A DNA stretch of 27,895 bases from NCBI GenBank assembly GCA_026122915.1, contig JAGIXO010000009.1, positions 1 through 27,895 of the forward strand, read 5' to 3'. The translations under genes and the position numbers were made by a program. This document shows, in pieces, positions 16,739 through 24,394 of the stretch (positions are counted from its first letter, which is position 1; each line of letters starts with the position of its first letter). The notes under the pieces were generated by a model, which saw only the letters and a list, made by a program, of their open reading frames with translations, was not told the DNA's origin and ran no database searches. This DNA is from Candidatus Electronema nielsenii (GTDB taxonomy: Bacteria > Desulfobacterota > Desulfobulbia > Desulfobulbales > Desulfobulbaceae).

Positions 16739-17260
16739 CTAAAAGGGCGTGTCTTCTATTTCATCAGTTGATCTAACTGGAAGTTTATCAGCACTCTCTT
16801 CTCCAGCTACTATCTTGTTCAGCAATTCCCAACAGGAACGAACCCGCTCGAACCAGAGATTGCTTATATGCTTCTCATAAATTATGCCATCTGGAGAACG
16901 CCATACCTTTTTGTAGAAATATGGATTTCCTTCTATGATTTTCAGCAGTCTTTCTTCGTCAAAATTCATTAGACCAGGAAAATGTCCGGCAAACTTAAAG
17001 AAACGATCTGCCTCATCTACATCCCAAGCAAGCTCCATTGCAGTCATTGCAGAAAGACCTTTTTCATCACTGCTGTCTGGTTCTTCGATCATTGTATTGT
17101 AAAGTGCTTTCTCAAGTGTCCATTCAATAAAGCTGGAGATGGTGCGGCGTTGCTTTCTGGCAGCCAGTTCAGCCGCAAACTTCAGTTTCGGGTCAAGCCT
17201 GACCGTGACAACCTCTGAGCGGGTCAGATTGCCGCCCGCGCCCTTCTTTTTTGCAGCCAT
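16739..17260 (-). CDS. Ribbon-helix-helix DNA-binding protein, probable element regulator
   Basis: A 173-residue protein. Residues ~13-52 (LTRSEVVTVRLDPKLKFAAELAARKQRRTISSFIEWTLEKAL, given here only as the region) fit a ribbon-helix-helix DNA-binding domain: a short basic strand and two helices. The remaining ~120 residues have no recognised domain and include aromatic, acidic stretches (DRFFKFAGHFPGLMNF). It is transcribed just ahead of int and divergent from the xis-primase arm, the position of the master repressor in many integrative elements. A GGAGGG site lies upstream of the ATG. The regulatory role is inferred from domain and position. Confidence 0.75.
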   Translation of the reverse strand: MAAKKKGAGGNLTRSEVVTVRLDPKLKFAAELAARKQRRTISSFIEWTLEKALYNTMIEEPDSSDEKGLSAMTAMELAWDVDEADRFFKFAGHFPGLMNFDEERLLKIIEGNPYFYKKVWRSPDGIIYEKHISNLWFERVRSCWELLNKIVAGEESADKLPVRSTDEIEDTPF

Positions 17261-17303
17261 AAGCGTGTCCCTCCGGGTGTAAGTTCTGAGTTGTTCTGGA
17301 ATA

Positions 17304-17332
17304 TTCTAACGCAACACGTATTGTTTGACAAC
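17304..17332 (-). promoter_or_regulatory. Promoter for the RHH regulator-integrase operon
   Basis: On the minus strand TTGTCA (17332-17327), 17 bases, then TAGAAT (17309-17304). The -35 shares five bases with the -35 of the opposite promoter. The palindrome GAATATTC (17300-17307) overlaps the -10. Confidence 0.6.
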
Positions 17333-17353
17333 ACCTTTATTATGTTTTATAAA
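17326..17353 (+). promoter_or_regulatory. Promoter for the xis-primase arm
   Basis: TTGACA at 17326-17331, 16 bases, then TATAAA at 17348-17353. The perfect inverted repeat ACCTTTAT-N7-ATAAAGGT (17334-17341 and 17349-17356) covers the -10 and spacer, a likely operator. Confidence 0.65.
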
Positions 17354-17356
17354 GGT
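17334..17356. promoter_or_regulatory. Inverted-repeat operator candidate
   Basis: ACCTTTAT and ATAAAGGT form a perfect 8-bp dyad with a 7-base spacer inside the rightward promoter. Binding here would block that promoter while leaving the leftward -10 free. The RHH protein is the obvious candidate ligand, by position only. Confidence 0.5.
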
Positions 17357-17404
17357 ATGTAAATGTATTCTTAGTTACCACAAGTTATACAAAAGGAAAC
17401 AGGT

Positions 17405-17689
17405 ATGCAAAAAGCGGAGAAGGTTGAGATGGTCACTGTCAGGATGTACCCGGACGGCAGAATGGACAGCAAAAACGCGGCACTGTATCTGGGGCTTGAA
17501 GAGAAAACCTTGGCGATGAAGCGGAGCGATGGAACCGGCCCCTGCTTCATCAAGCGCGGGCGGATTTTCTATTTCAAGGAAGACCTTGACGCATGGATCA
17601 ACGAATGCAGCCGGGCCAGAAGCACGGCGCAACTGCGGGCGGCGGCTCCGGGCGGCAATTATGCCTTGGAGCAGCGCAAAGCGGCATAA
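17405..17689 (+). CDS. Excisionase-like helix-turn-helix protein (AlpA/HTH_17 type)
   Basis: A 94-residue protein. Its core, from DSKNAALYLGLEEKTLAMKR to RGRIFYFKEDLDAWI, is the winged helix-turn-helix of the MerR-like AlpA/excisionase group: a helix that selects DNA, a conserved loop with G-P-I-KRG and a beta-wing ending in Y-F--DLDAWI. Such proteins direct excision by the integrase or activate element genes. It is the first gene of the rightward arm, 50 bases after its promoter, with AAGGA before the ATG. The next small ORF starts 15 bases after its stop. Excisionase versus activator cannot be told from the sequence. Confidence 0.75.
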   Translation: MQKAEKVEMVTVRMYPDGRMDSKNAALYLGLEEKTLAMKRSDGTGPCFIKRGRIFYFKEDLDAWINECSRARSTAQLRAAAPGGNYALEQRKAA

Positions 17690-17704
17690 GGAGGCCATGA
17701 GGCT

Positions 17705-17788
17705 ATGGCGAACCTTGAAAAAGGAAAAGCCGCTGATCTTGCGGGAGATCGGCGGCCTGAGAACAACTTTCAACCAAAAATAGCATGA
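17705..17788 (+). CDS. Tiny ORF (27 residues) coupled to the primase gene
   Basis: ATG at 17705 has a good AAGGAGG nine bases upstream. Its TGA at 17786-17788 overlaps the primase ATG at 17785 (ATGA). The product, rich in Lys, Asp and Asn, matches no family I know. It may be a real small protein or a leader that couples translation of the primase. Another ATG at 17697 (28 residues) is too close to the ribosome site to be favoured. Confidence 0.4.
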   Translation: MANLEKGKAADLAGDRRPENNFQPKIA

Positions 17789-18561
17789 ATACAATACAGC
17801 AACCTGCCGAAAACGGCAAGGAAAAAAGGGCATCTGGCGGCCTGAACAGCCGTGAGCACGTTGAACAAACTCTAAAATTTCTCTTCAGTCCGGGCGAGAC
17901 GTTTGAGGTCTGCCTGATCGGGCCGAAGGTTCCGAAAAGCCCTTTGTGGGGCAACGAATGGGCGGGCGGCAAGAAAGCCGTCATTGCCGGGTGGTTCAAC
18001 GATCCGGCACAGGCGGCGGATATTGTTGTCCAAGCTGATGCCGCTGTCTCTCCGGCAGGCATCTACTGCACCCTCAACCCGGTGAATCCGGCCCTGCTTG
18101 GCCGGGCGGAAAACCGCCTGAAGGCCAATGCGCCCCGGACTGCGGACAAGGAGATTACCGCTGTCCGCCATCTCCTTGTTGATGCCGATCCGAAACGGCC
18201 TGCTGGCATTTCCAGCACAGAAGCGGAAAAAGCGGCTGCCTTTGCTTTGCTCCGGCGGATCATGGCTGAACTGCGCATTCTTGGCTGGGATGAGCCGCTG
18301 TTTGCCGACAGCGGCAACGGCGGGCATTTGATTTACCGGATAGAGCCGGACTGCGGCCCGCTGGTGCCTGACCTGCTGAAATTTTTGGCTCATGCGTATT
18401 CTGATGAGCTGGTGGATATAGATACGGCGGTGGGCAATCCGGCCCGCTTGACCAAAGTCTATGGCACCATGACCCGCAAGGGCGACAGCACCGGAGAGCG
18501 GCCCCACCGCTGCGCCAGCATCCTGCATCTGCCGCAGAGGGCGGAGAGAGGTGCGGCATGA
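17785..18561 (+). CDS. Archaeo-eukaryotic-type primase (prim-pol-like domain)
   Basis: A 258-residue protein with the sequence marks of the AEP primase fold used by plasmids, satellites and phages. LLVDADPKRPAG has the metal-binding Asp133 and Asp135, DSGNGGHLIYRI has the catalytic His181, and VDIDTAVGNPARLTKVYGT gives the third acidic position (Asp211/213) and the typical NPAR-K-YGT ending. It would make primers, and possibly extend them, for replication of the element. It overlaps the upstream tiny ORF and the downstream DUF3987 gene by four bases each (ATGA), so the module is translated as a unit. Similar primase-plus-ATPase pairs replace a large fused primase-helicase in many elements. 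Confidence 0.85.
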   Translation: MNTIQQPAENGKEKRASGGLNSREHVEQTLKFLFSPGETFEVCLIGPKVPKSPLWGNEWAGGKKAVIAGWFNDPAQAADIVVQADAAVSPAGIYCTLNPVNPALLGRAENRLKANAPRTADKEITAVRHLLVDADPKRPAGISSTEAEKAAAFALLRRIMAELRILGWDEPLFADSGNGGHLIYRIEPDCGPLVPDLLKFLAHAYSDELVDIDTAVGNPARLTKVYGTMTRKGDSTGERPHRCASILHLPQRAERGAA

Positions 18562-20474
18562 GCGTGAACATCAGTCAATTTTTGGAGTTCATGAAACTCC
18601 ACCCGCTGCCGGAGCAAGTGCCGGGTGGACAGGTGCCAGAAAAACGGCGCAGCAGCCCGGAAACGTGCCTTCATGAGCCGGGCGAAATGCTGGACGTGCC
18701 CGCCTACTGTCAGCAACACGGCGTTGAAATTGCCAAAATTGAGACCGGCAATGGTGGGCAAACCAAATATATTCTTGCGCAATGCGTGTTTGACCCCTCA
18801 CACACCGGCAAAGATGCAGCAATCTTTCAGGATGCGGACGGCAAACTCGGCTACAAATGCTTTCACAATTCCTGCTCCGGCTATGGCTGGAAAGAGGCCA
18901 GAGCGAAGATTTCCGGCGATGTTCCGCTGTCGTCCGGCGGCAGCAGGCGCAACGCAGCAAGTGCAGCCAAAGAGGAGCAGCCGGACAGTCCCTTGCCGCT
19001 GATCAAGAAAAATGAGCTGTCTGAACCTTTTCCTTTTCATGTGCTGGGGCCGTTGATGGAGGCGGCCTGCCGGGACATTCAGCAGGCGGTGCAGGCTCCT
19101 GATGCTCTGATTGCGCAATGCGTACTTGCTTCGGCCAACCTTGCTGTGCAGCCGCTGCGGGACATGCTCATAGACGGGCGCGGCTTTCCGCTCTCCCTCT
19201 TCCTGCTGACCATTGCGGCCACCGGCGAGCGCAAGTCCGCTGTTGATCAGGTGGTGCTGAGGCCGCACCGGGACGCGGAATATCAGGCTGACAAGGACAT
19301 GGACAGCCTGTGCGCCCTCTATGAAATGGAGCTGGCGGCATGGGAGAAGGAAAAGTCTGTTCTGATCAATGACAGCAAGCGGACTGCGGAAGAGAAGCAG
19401 TTTGCCCTTGAGCAATTGCAGCGGCGAAAGCCGAAAAAGCCGCTTGATCAGAAACGGCTGGTTTCAGACTTCACTTTTGAGGGCATGTACAAGCTGTTTC
19501 AGGCGGGTGTGCCGTCCAAGGGCTTGTTTGCCGATGAGGGCGGGCAGGTCACAGGCGGGCATGGAATGCGGCAGGAAACCATTTTGGCCACGGCTGCGGG
19601 TCTGTCTAAATTCTGGGACGGCGGAACCGTGGACAGAATCCGGGCTATGGACGGAGCCAGCAGCCTGCGCGGGCGGCGGCTGGCTGTGCATCTGATGATG
19701 CAGGACAAGGTGGGGCTGGACTTCTTCAGCAATCCCATTCTGCGGGATCAGGGCCTTGGCTCCCGGATGCTGGCCGCATGGCCGACAAGCACGGCGGGCG
19801 GCAGGGCGTACAGCGCGGTCAATGTCCTTGAAACAGCAGGCGTGCAACGTCTTCATGAGCAGATAGAGGCTTTGCTTGCCCATCCGATGCCATACCGCGA
19901 AGACAGCAACAAGCAGGAATTGCAGCCGCCTGCAATGACCTTGAGCCACGAGGCAAAGCAGGCATGGGTGGAATTCTACAATCAGGTTGAGGCGGAAACA
20001 GGCCCGAAGCAGACCCTTGAGCCGGTGCGCGGGCTGGCGAACAAGGCGGCGGAACATGCGGCCCGGATAGCTGGCACAGTGCAGCTCTTTGAAAACCCGG
20101 CGGCAGTGGCCGTGGAGGAATGGGCCATGCAATGCGGCGTTGAAGCTGCGGCATGGTATCTGAATGAGGCCCTGCGGATTTGCGGCGCGTCCAATCCATC
20201 GGCGCATCTGCTGGATGCGGAAAGAGTGCTGCGCTGGATTCATGAGAACGGGCTGAAGAGAGTAACCCTGCCGGACATGTACCAGTACAGCCCGGTGCGT
20301 TCGGCAGGAGCGGCGCGAAAGGCGGTGGAGACGCTGAAAGCGCACAACCACCTGCTGGAACCTGAGATTCCGAAGGGGGAGAAAAAGCCTCATGTCATCG
20401 GCCTGAATAGAAAGAAAAGCCGCGAATGGTGGGAAGTCCACGCGGAATCAGGCAGCAGCTCTCATGACGGCTGA
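18558..20474 (+). CDS. DUF3987-type ATPase with N-terminal zinc-binding domain
   Basis: A 638-residue protein. Residues ~70-112 carry CVFDPSH and CFHNSC, a CHC2/primase-type zinc ribbon (Cys76, His82, Cys101, His103, Cys106). The C-terminal two thirds fit DUF3987, a P-loop family found next to primases on mobile elements. The P-loop is unusual, AATGERKSAVD at ~220-230, with Glu-Arg where a canonical Walker A has Gly. GLFADEGG near 323 is the likely Walker B. A charged helical insert lies between them (~235-295). It probably acts as replicative helicase or initiator with the AEP protein, by context. Whether the altered P-loop binds ATP needs testing. The start overlaps the primase stop. Confidence 0.8.
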   Translation: MSVNISQFLEFMKLHPLPEQVPGGQVPEKRRSSPETCLHEPGEMLDVPAYCQQHGVEIAKIETGNGGQTKYILAQCVFDPSHTGKDAAIFQDADGKLGYKCFHNSCSGYGWKEARAKISGDVPLSSGGSRRNAASAAKEEQPDSPLPLIKKNELSEPFPFHVLGPLMEAACRDIQQAVQAPDALIAQCVLASANLAVQPLRDMLIDGRGFPLSLFLLTIAATGERKSAVDQVVLRPHRDAEYQADKDMDSLCALYEMELAAWEKEKSVLINDSKRTAEEKQFALEQLQRRKPKKPLDQKRLVSDFTFEGMYKLFQAGVPSKGLFADEGGQVTGGHGMRQETILATAAGLSKFWDGGTVDRIRAMDGASSLRGRRLAVHLMMQDKVGLDFFSNPILRDQGLGSRMLAAWPTSTAGGRAYSAVNVLETAGVQRLHEQIEALLAHPMPYREDSNKQELQPPAMTLSHEAKQAWVEFYNQVEAETGPKQTLEPVRGLANKAAEHAARIAGTVQLFENPAAVAVEEWAMQCGVEAAAWYLNEALRICGASNPSAHLLDAERVLRWIHENGLKRVTLPDMYQYSPVRSAGAARKAVETLKAHNHLLEPEIPKGEKKPHVIGLNRKKSREWWEVHAESGSSSHDG

Positions 20475-20486
20475 ACAGGAAAGACT

Positions 20487-21166
20487 GCTAAAGTTGCTAA
20501 CCTGCTAAACTCCCCGATGCGGCGGGCTTTGCGGCTGCAAACCCGCTGCTAAATTCTGCTAACCTTGACGGCAGGAAATATGGACAGAAAACGGTTCAGA
20601 CTGAAGGAAGGCGGCGGCGCGGCAGTGCTGCCCATTGTTCGGGAAACTGGCTCCGGCATGGCTGGCGGGCTGGGACAGAAGCGGTTCAGCCTGCAAAAGG
20701 TTAGCAAGGTTAGCGGCGGGTTAGATGCTGAAAAAACTATTGTTCACAATTCGTTAAGCAAGGTTAGCAACTTTAGCGGGGATAAGGATGAAAACCAACA
20801 GCCGGGTGGACAGGAGGATGAACTTTACGCGGCAACACAGGCAGAGCTGGAGCGGCTGCACGCCGCCCGGCCTAAAGCTCCTTATCTTGACGATCAGGGC
20901 AGGCTGCGGATTCCCTGCGATTGCGAGCCAAAATACCGCTGGTGGCAGGATGGGCAGTCGCCTTTTGAGACCGCGCTTGAATTGGGCGCATCAAATGAGG
21001 AGCTGGAGCATCACGTCAACGAGATTTTCAACCCGGATGACTGGCGGAAATGGCAGGAAATCAAGGCGGCGCGGCGGGCGGGAGCAGTGTCCGCAAAAGT
21101 TAGCAGCAGTTTAGCAAATGGATGTTGAACAATATCAGCAAGTTTAGCAGGATTAGCGGTTTTAGC
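20487..21166. repeat. Cluster of TTAGC iteron-like repeats
   Basis: Fourteen exact copies of TTAGC/GCTAA lie in 680 bases, against about one expected by chance. Reverse orientation: 20487, 20496, 20504, 20548 and 20558. Forward: 20701, 20710, 20764, 20773, 21100, 21111, 21144, 21153 and 21162. Neighbours are mostly 9 bases apart; with TCAGC at 21135, the last four are a strict 9-bp tandem. The fuller unit is close to A[AG]GTTTAGC. They flank and enter one gene, with orientation switching between its two sides. Confidence 0.75.
20580..21128 (+). CDS. Hypothetical protein overlapping the iteron cluster
   Basis: A 182-residue protein without a family I recognise. The first ~75 residues are basic and low-complexity, including KVSKVSG and KVSNFSG, which are simply the translation of the TTAGC repeats. 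The C-terminal half looks like a folded domain: YLDDQGRLRIPCDCEPKYRWWQDGQ, then SPFETALELGASNEELEHHV and a helical tail. ATG at 20580 with AGGAAA upstream is preferred to a TTG at 20565. It is 105 bases after the DUF3987 gene and likely in the same transcript. A role in replication is possible from its position in the origin-like region. Confidence 0.6.
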   Translation: MDRKRFRLKEGGGAAVLPIVRETGSGMAGGLGQKRFSLQKVSKVSGGLDAEKTIVHNSLSKVSNFSGDKDENQQPGGQEDELYAATQAELERLHAARPKAPYLDDQGRLRIPCDCEPKYRWWQDGQSPFETALELGASNEELEHHVNEIFNPDDWRKWQEIKAARRAGAVSAKVSSSLANGC

Positions 21167-21381
21167 AGCGTTTTTGCTTCCGCAGAACAAATCAACGATC
21201 AGCCGCAGGGCAGCGGCTTTCGCAAGTTGTCGAAAATGCGACGTTTTGACTGATCAGGAAGGAGATGGTTGCAGCAAGGTTACAGGGCTGCAACCTTCGC
21301 AAGCGCAAGCCGAGATCAGCAGGAGGGCGGGCTTGCGCTTGGAGAATTTACCCACTATAAAAAAAGGTTCACACTGTATAT
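21129..21381. other. Non-coding region with dyads, candidate replication origin
   Basis: About 250 bases with no convincing gene. After the last iterons come three dyads: AGCCGC/GCGGCT (21201-21206, 21213-21218), GGTTGCAGC/GCTGCAACC (21267-21275, 21287-21295) and the 11-bp CAAGCGCAAGC/GCTTGCGCTTG (21300-21310, 21331-21341). An A-rich stretch (21359-21365) follows. Iterons, dyads and an A-rich tract next to a primase module resemble origins of satellites and plasmids. Function is inferred. Confidence 0.5.
21333..21361 (+). promoter_or_regulatory. Candidate promoter in the origin-like region
   Basis: TTGCGC at 21333-21338, 17 bases, then TATAAA at 21356-21361. The -35 lies in the right arm of the 11-bp dyad, so a dyad-binding protein would block it. 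It would serve the small ORF at 21382 and possibly mod. Confidence 0.45.
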
Positions 21382-21597
21382 ATGCAGCACGTTCAAGAAT
21401 GGCATCATCAGGCCCAAGGCGCAACGATCAGAGAGCGGCTGGGGGCCAGTTTATGCACAGATGAGTCGATTTGGGAGAAGCCCAAGGGAATGCACTGGAA
21501 GACCTTTGAACGGCTGAAAAACAAGGCGGATGAGGCATCAGAGCAATCTTGGCTGACAGCCGCCCGGTTATTTGGAACGCTTGACCCTTTTGCTTGA
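21382..21597 (+). CDS. Small hypothetical protein (71 residues)
   Basis: The segment WEKPKGMHWKTFERLKNKAD looks like a conserved protein block rather than random translation, and the candidate promoter at 21333-21361 is just upstream. The protein is hydrophilic and helical, without a signal peptide or membrane segment. In-frame stops just before the ATG (TAA at 21358-21360) mean the start cannot move far. The ribosome site is poor. No function is known to me. Other frames over the same stretch are less protein-like. Confidence 0.55.
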   Translation: MQHVQEWHHQAQGATIRERLGASLCTDESIWEKPKGMHWKTFERLKNKADEASEQSWLTAARLFGTLDPFA

Positions 21598-21691
21598 AAA
21601 AATGCCACTTCTGCTATATCCTGAGCGGTCTTTTGCCGTGCCGCCCGATTGTATTTCTCAAAAAACACAGCCGCAGTTTTCAGCCGACACC

Positions 21692-24385
21692 ATGAAAAGC
21701 ACCCCGAAAAAACGAAACATTGAGCAATACGAACACATTGACAAAGACCGGCTGAACAACCCGGAAGCCGGACTTGTTTCGGGTGCCACAGACCCGACGG
21801 CGGGAAAAAAGCAGTATGCGCACGATCCCCATCTTGATCCGCAGCTTCAGTGGGCGGGCAAAGCTGAACGCACCTCGTTTGACGTGCCCACGGTCAGTTT
21901 GCATGTGCATGAGCAGGTTGACTCGAAGCGGATCATTGATGAGGTGAGGAAGGAAGACACTGGCCCACGGCAGCAGTCCCTTTTTGACCTTGACAAGAAG
22001 CCGCTGCGTGAAGCCGTTGAATTCTACAAGCACCGCTGCGGCTGGAAAAACCGTCTGGTTGCCGGTGATTCGCTGCTGGTGATGAATTCCCTGCTGGAAA
22101 AAGAGGGTATGGCAGGCAAGGTGCAGATGGTCTATTTTGATCCGCCCTACGGCATCAAATATGGCTCAAATTTTCAGCCCTTTGTCAATCAGCGGAATGT
22201 GACGGACGGCAAGGATGCGGATTTGACAGCGGAGCCAGAGACCATCAAGGCATTCCGGGACACGTGGGAGCTGGGCATACATTCCTATCTGAACTATTTG
22301 CGGGACAGGCTGCTGCTGGCAAAGGAGCTGCTGCATGAATCCGGCTCCATCTTTGTGCAGATTGGGGATGAGAATGTTCACTTAATACGTTGTTTGCTGG
22401 ATGAAGTATTTGGGACTGAAAATTTTTGTTCTCTCATTACGTTCCGAAAGAAAACGATGCCTCTTGGTTCTTCCTATTTTGAGGGAGTGTCAGACTACAT
22501 ACTCTGGTACGCAAAGAATCGTCCAGCCACTAAGACCAGATCATTGATGCGGGAGAAAAGTGTGGAAGGCGATAATCTATGGAGCTGGAGTCTTGCGCCG
22601 GATGGTACTTATCGAAAAATTACTCCGAAAGAAAGGGATAATCACCAGTTACTTTCAGATAACGAACGAATTTACAGACTCGTGTCTCTGCTTCCTGCCC
22701 AATATAGACAGAATCAAGACTTCATTTTTAAATTTAATGGCCAAGAATTTAGCCCCCCTATGAAATCATGCTGGAAGACAACGTTGCAGGGCATGAACAG
22801 GATGGCGGCAGCAGGTCGCATCCAACAGATAGGTACTTCTCTGCAACAAGTGCTTCTGCACTCAGATTATCCAGTTACGCGGCTCACTGCTCTTTGGGCT
22901 GATACTGGCGGAACTTCCGATAAACGTTATGTTGTTCAAACATCTGAAACGGTGATCCAGCGGTGTATTCTGTCTTGCAGTGATCCCGGCGACCTCGTTC
23001 TTGACATCACCTGCGGCAGCGGCACCACCGCCTGTGTTGCCGAACAATGGGGCCGCCGTTGGATAACCTGCGACACGTCAAGGGTAGCTGTCACCATCGC
23101 ACGGCAGCGGCTGATGACAGCCCTGTTTGATTATTACCGGCTGGCTGATCCAAAGAAAGGTGTGAGCGAGGGCTTCAAATACAAGACAGTGCCGCATATC
23201 ACCCTGAAATCTATCGCCAACAATGCGCAGATTGATGTGATTTGGGATAAATTTCAGGAAAAGCTGGAGCCGCTGCGTCAACAGCTCAATCAAATATTGG
23301 GCGAGAACTGGCAGGAATGGGAGATTCCCCGTCAAGCCGGAGAAAAATGGCCGCCAGATGCAGTGCATCTGCATTCCGAATGGTGGAAACAGCGCATTGC
23401 CCGGCAAAAAGAAATAGACGCATCCATTGCCGCCAATGCTGATTCTGAAACACTTTATGATCAGCCATTGCAGGACAAAAGCAAGGTGCGGGTCAGCGGC
23501 CCGTTTACCGTTGAGGCTGTGCCTTCCCTGTATGCGAAGTCTTTGGAACAGATTGAGCAGGAAAATCAGGGTAGCGGCGAGAGCGTGACCCGCTCCGGCG
23601 AAACCTTGCGGCAGACTGTCTGGCGTGATGAGCTGCTGAAGACAGGCATCCGGGCCAAGGGCGGGCAGAAAATAGAATTCTCCAGAGTGGAAGCCCTGAG
23701 CGGCACCCGCTGGATTCAATGCAAGGCGGAAACCAAGGAAGACAGTCCGCAGAAAGCCTTGGTTGTGTTCGGCCCGGAACATGCCCCGCTTGATCCCAGA
23801 ATAGTTGAAAACGCATGGCAGGAGGCAAAAAATTTCCGGCCCGACATGCTGCTGTTCTGCGCCTTTCATTTTGATGAGAAAGCGGCGCAGGATATTGATG
23901 ACCTGAAGCCTGAACTTGCCGGAATGCAGCTTCTCAAGGTGCAGATGAACGCTGATCTGTTCACCGATGATCTGAAGAAGAAACGCGCCAGCAATGAAAG
24001 TTTCTGGCTCATCGGCCAGCCTGATATTGCCGTGAATCAGATTGCTGAAGGCAAATATGCGGTGGAAGTGCTGGGCTTTGATTATTACAATCCTCAGAGC
24101 GGCAAGGTGGAGTCAGGAGGAAAGGACAATATCGCTATCTGGGAGCTGGATGCGGATTACGATAGACGCAGCCTCTTTCCCAATCAGGTGTTTTTTCCAA
24201 TGGCAGGTGGAGAAGACGGCTGGGGCAGGCTGGCAAAAAATCTGAAGGCGGAAATTGATCAGGAGAAAATAGAGGATTTCCGGGGCACGGTTTCCCTGCC
24301 CTTTGCCAAAGGCCAGCACAGCAGAATAGCGGTCAAAATCATTGATGACCGGGGCATTGAAAGCCTGCGGGTGATCAACCTGTAA
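21692..24385 (+). CDS. Type III restriction-modification methyltransferase (Mod)
   Basis: An adenine-N6 DNA methyltransferase of 897 residues that would both recognise the target and protect host DNA. The catalytic DPPY motif (Asp150, FDPPYGIKYGSNF) comes before the SAM-binding motif LDITCGSGTTA (Asp438 onwards), the order of beta-class enzymes and typical of Type III Mod proteins. Between them lies the target-recognition domain, which is strikingly AT-richer than the rest. The ~400 residues after motif I are longer than in classical Mod proteins and include SGPFTVEAVPSLY. The frame is open upstream to 21572, but the ATG at 21692 gives the most usual N-terminus (MKSTPKKRNIEQYEH); no clear ribosome site is visible. 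The nuclease subunit follows after nine bases. Confidence 0.88.
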   Translation: MKSTPKKRNIEQYEHIDKDRLNNPEAGLVSGATDPTAGKKQYAHDPHLDPQLQWAGKAERTSFDVPTVSLHVHEQVDSKRIIDEVRKEDTGPRQQSLFDLDKKPLREAVEFYKHRCGWKNRLVAGDSLLVMNSLLEKEGMAGKVQMVYFDPPYGIKYGSNFQPFVNQRNVTDGKDADLTAEPETIKAFRDTWELGIHSYLNYLRDRLLLAKELLHESGSIFVQIGDENVHLIRCLLDEVFGTENFCSLITFRKKTMPLGSSYFEGVSDYILWYAKNRPATKTRSLMREKSVEGDNLWSWSLAPDGTYRKITPKERDNHQLLSDNERIYRLVSLLPAQYRQNQDFIFKFNGQEFSPPMKSCWKTTLQGMNRMAAAGRIQQIGTSLQQVLLHSDYPVTRLTALWADTGGTSDKRYVVQTSETVIQRCILSCSDPGDLVLDITCGSGTTACVAEQWGRRWITCDTSRVAVTIARQRLMTALFDYYRLADPKKGVSEGFKYKTVPHITLKSIANNAQIDVIWDKFQEKLEPLRQQLNQILGENWQEWEIPRQAGEKWPPDAVHLHSEWWKQRIARQKEIDASIAANADSETLYDQPLQDKSKVRVSGPFTVEAVPSLYAKSLEQIEQENQGSGESVTRSGETLRQTVWRDELLKTGIRAKGGQKIEFSRVEALSGTRWIQCKAETKEDSPQKALVVFGPEHAPLDPRIVENAWQEAKNFRPDMLLFCAFHFDEKAAQDIDDLKPELAGMQLLKVQMNADLFTDDLKKKRASNESFWLIGQPDIAVNQIAEGKYAVEVLGFDYYNPQSGKVESGGKDNIAIWELDADYDRRSLFPNQVFFPMAGGEDGWGRLAKNLKAEIDQEKIEDFRGTVSLPFAKGQHSRIAVKIIDDRGIESLRVINL

Positions 24386-24394
24386 GGGCTGAAT

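Noticed and set aside
17872..18528. 218-codon frame antisense to the primase gene
   Set aside because: Antisense to a gene with complete catalytic motifs; typical of GC-rich coding regions.
20487..21166. CRISPR array in the TTAGC cluster
   Set aside because: Units are about 9 bp with no 25-40-bp repeats or spacers, and there are no cas genes.
21174..21464. Open frames of 96 (21174) and 82 (21269) codons in the origin-like region
   Set aside because: Their translations run through hairpins and show no protein-like pattern; the 71-codon frame at 21382 is the more credible one.
23078..23869. 263-codon frame antisense to mod
   Set aside because: Shadow; the plus-strand frame is continuous and conserved.
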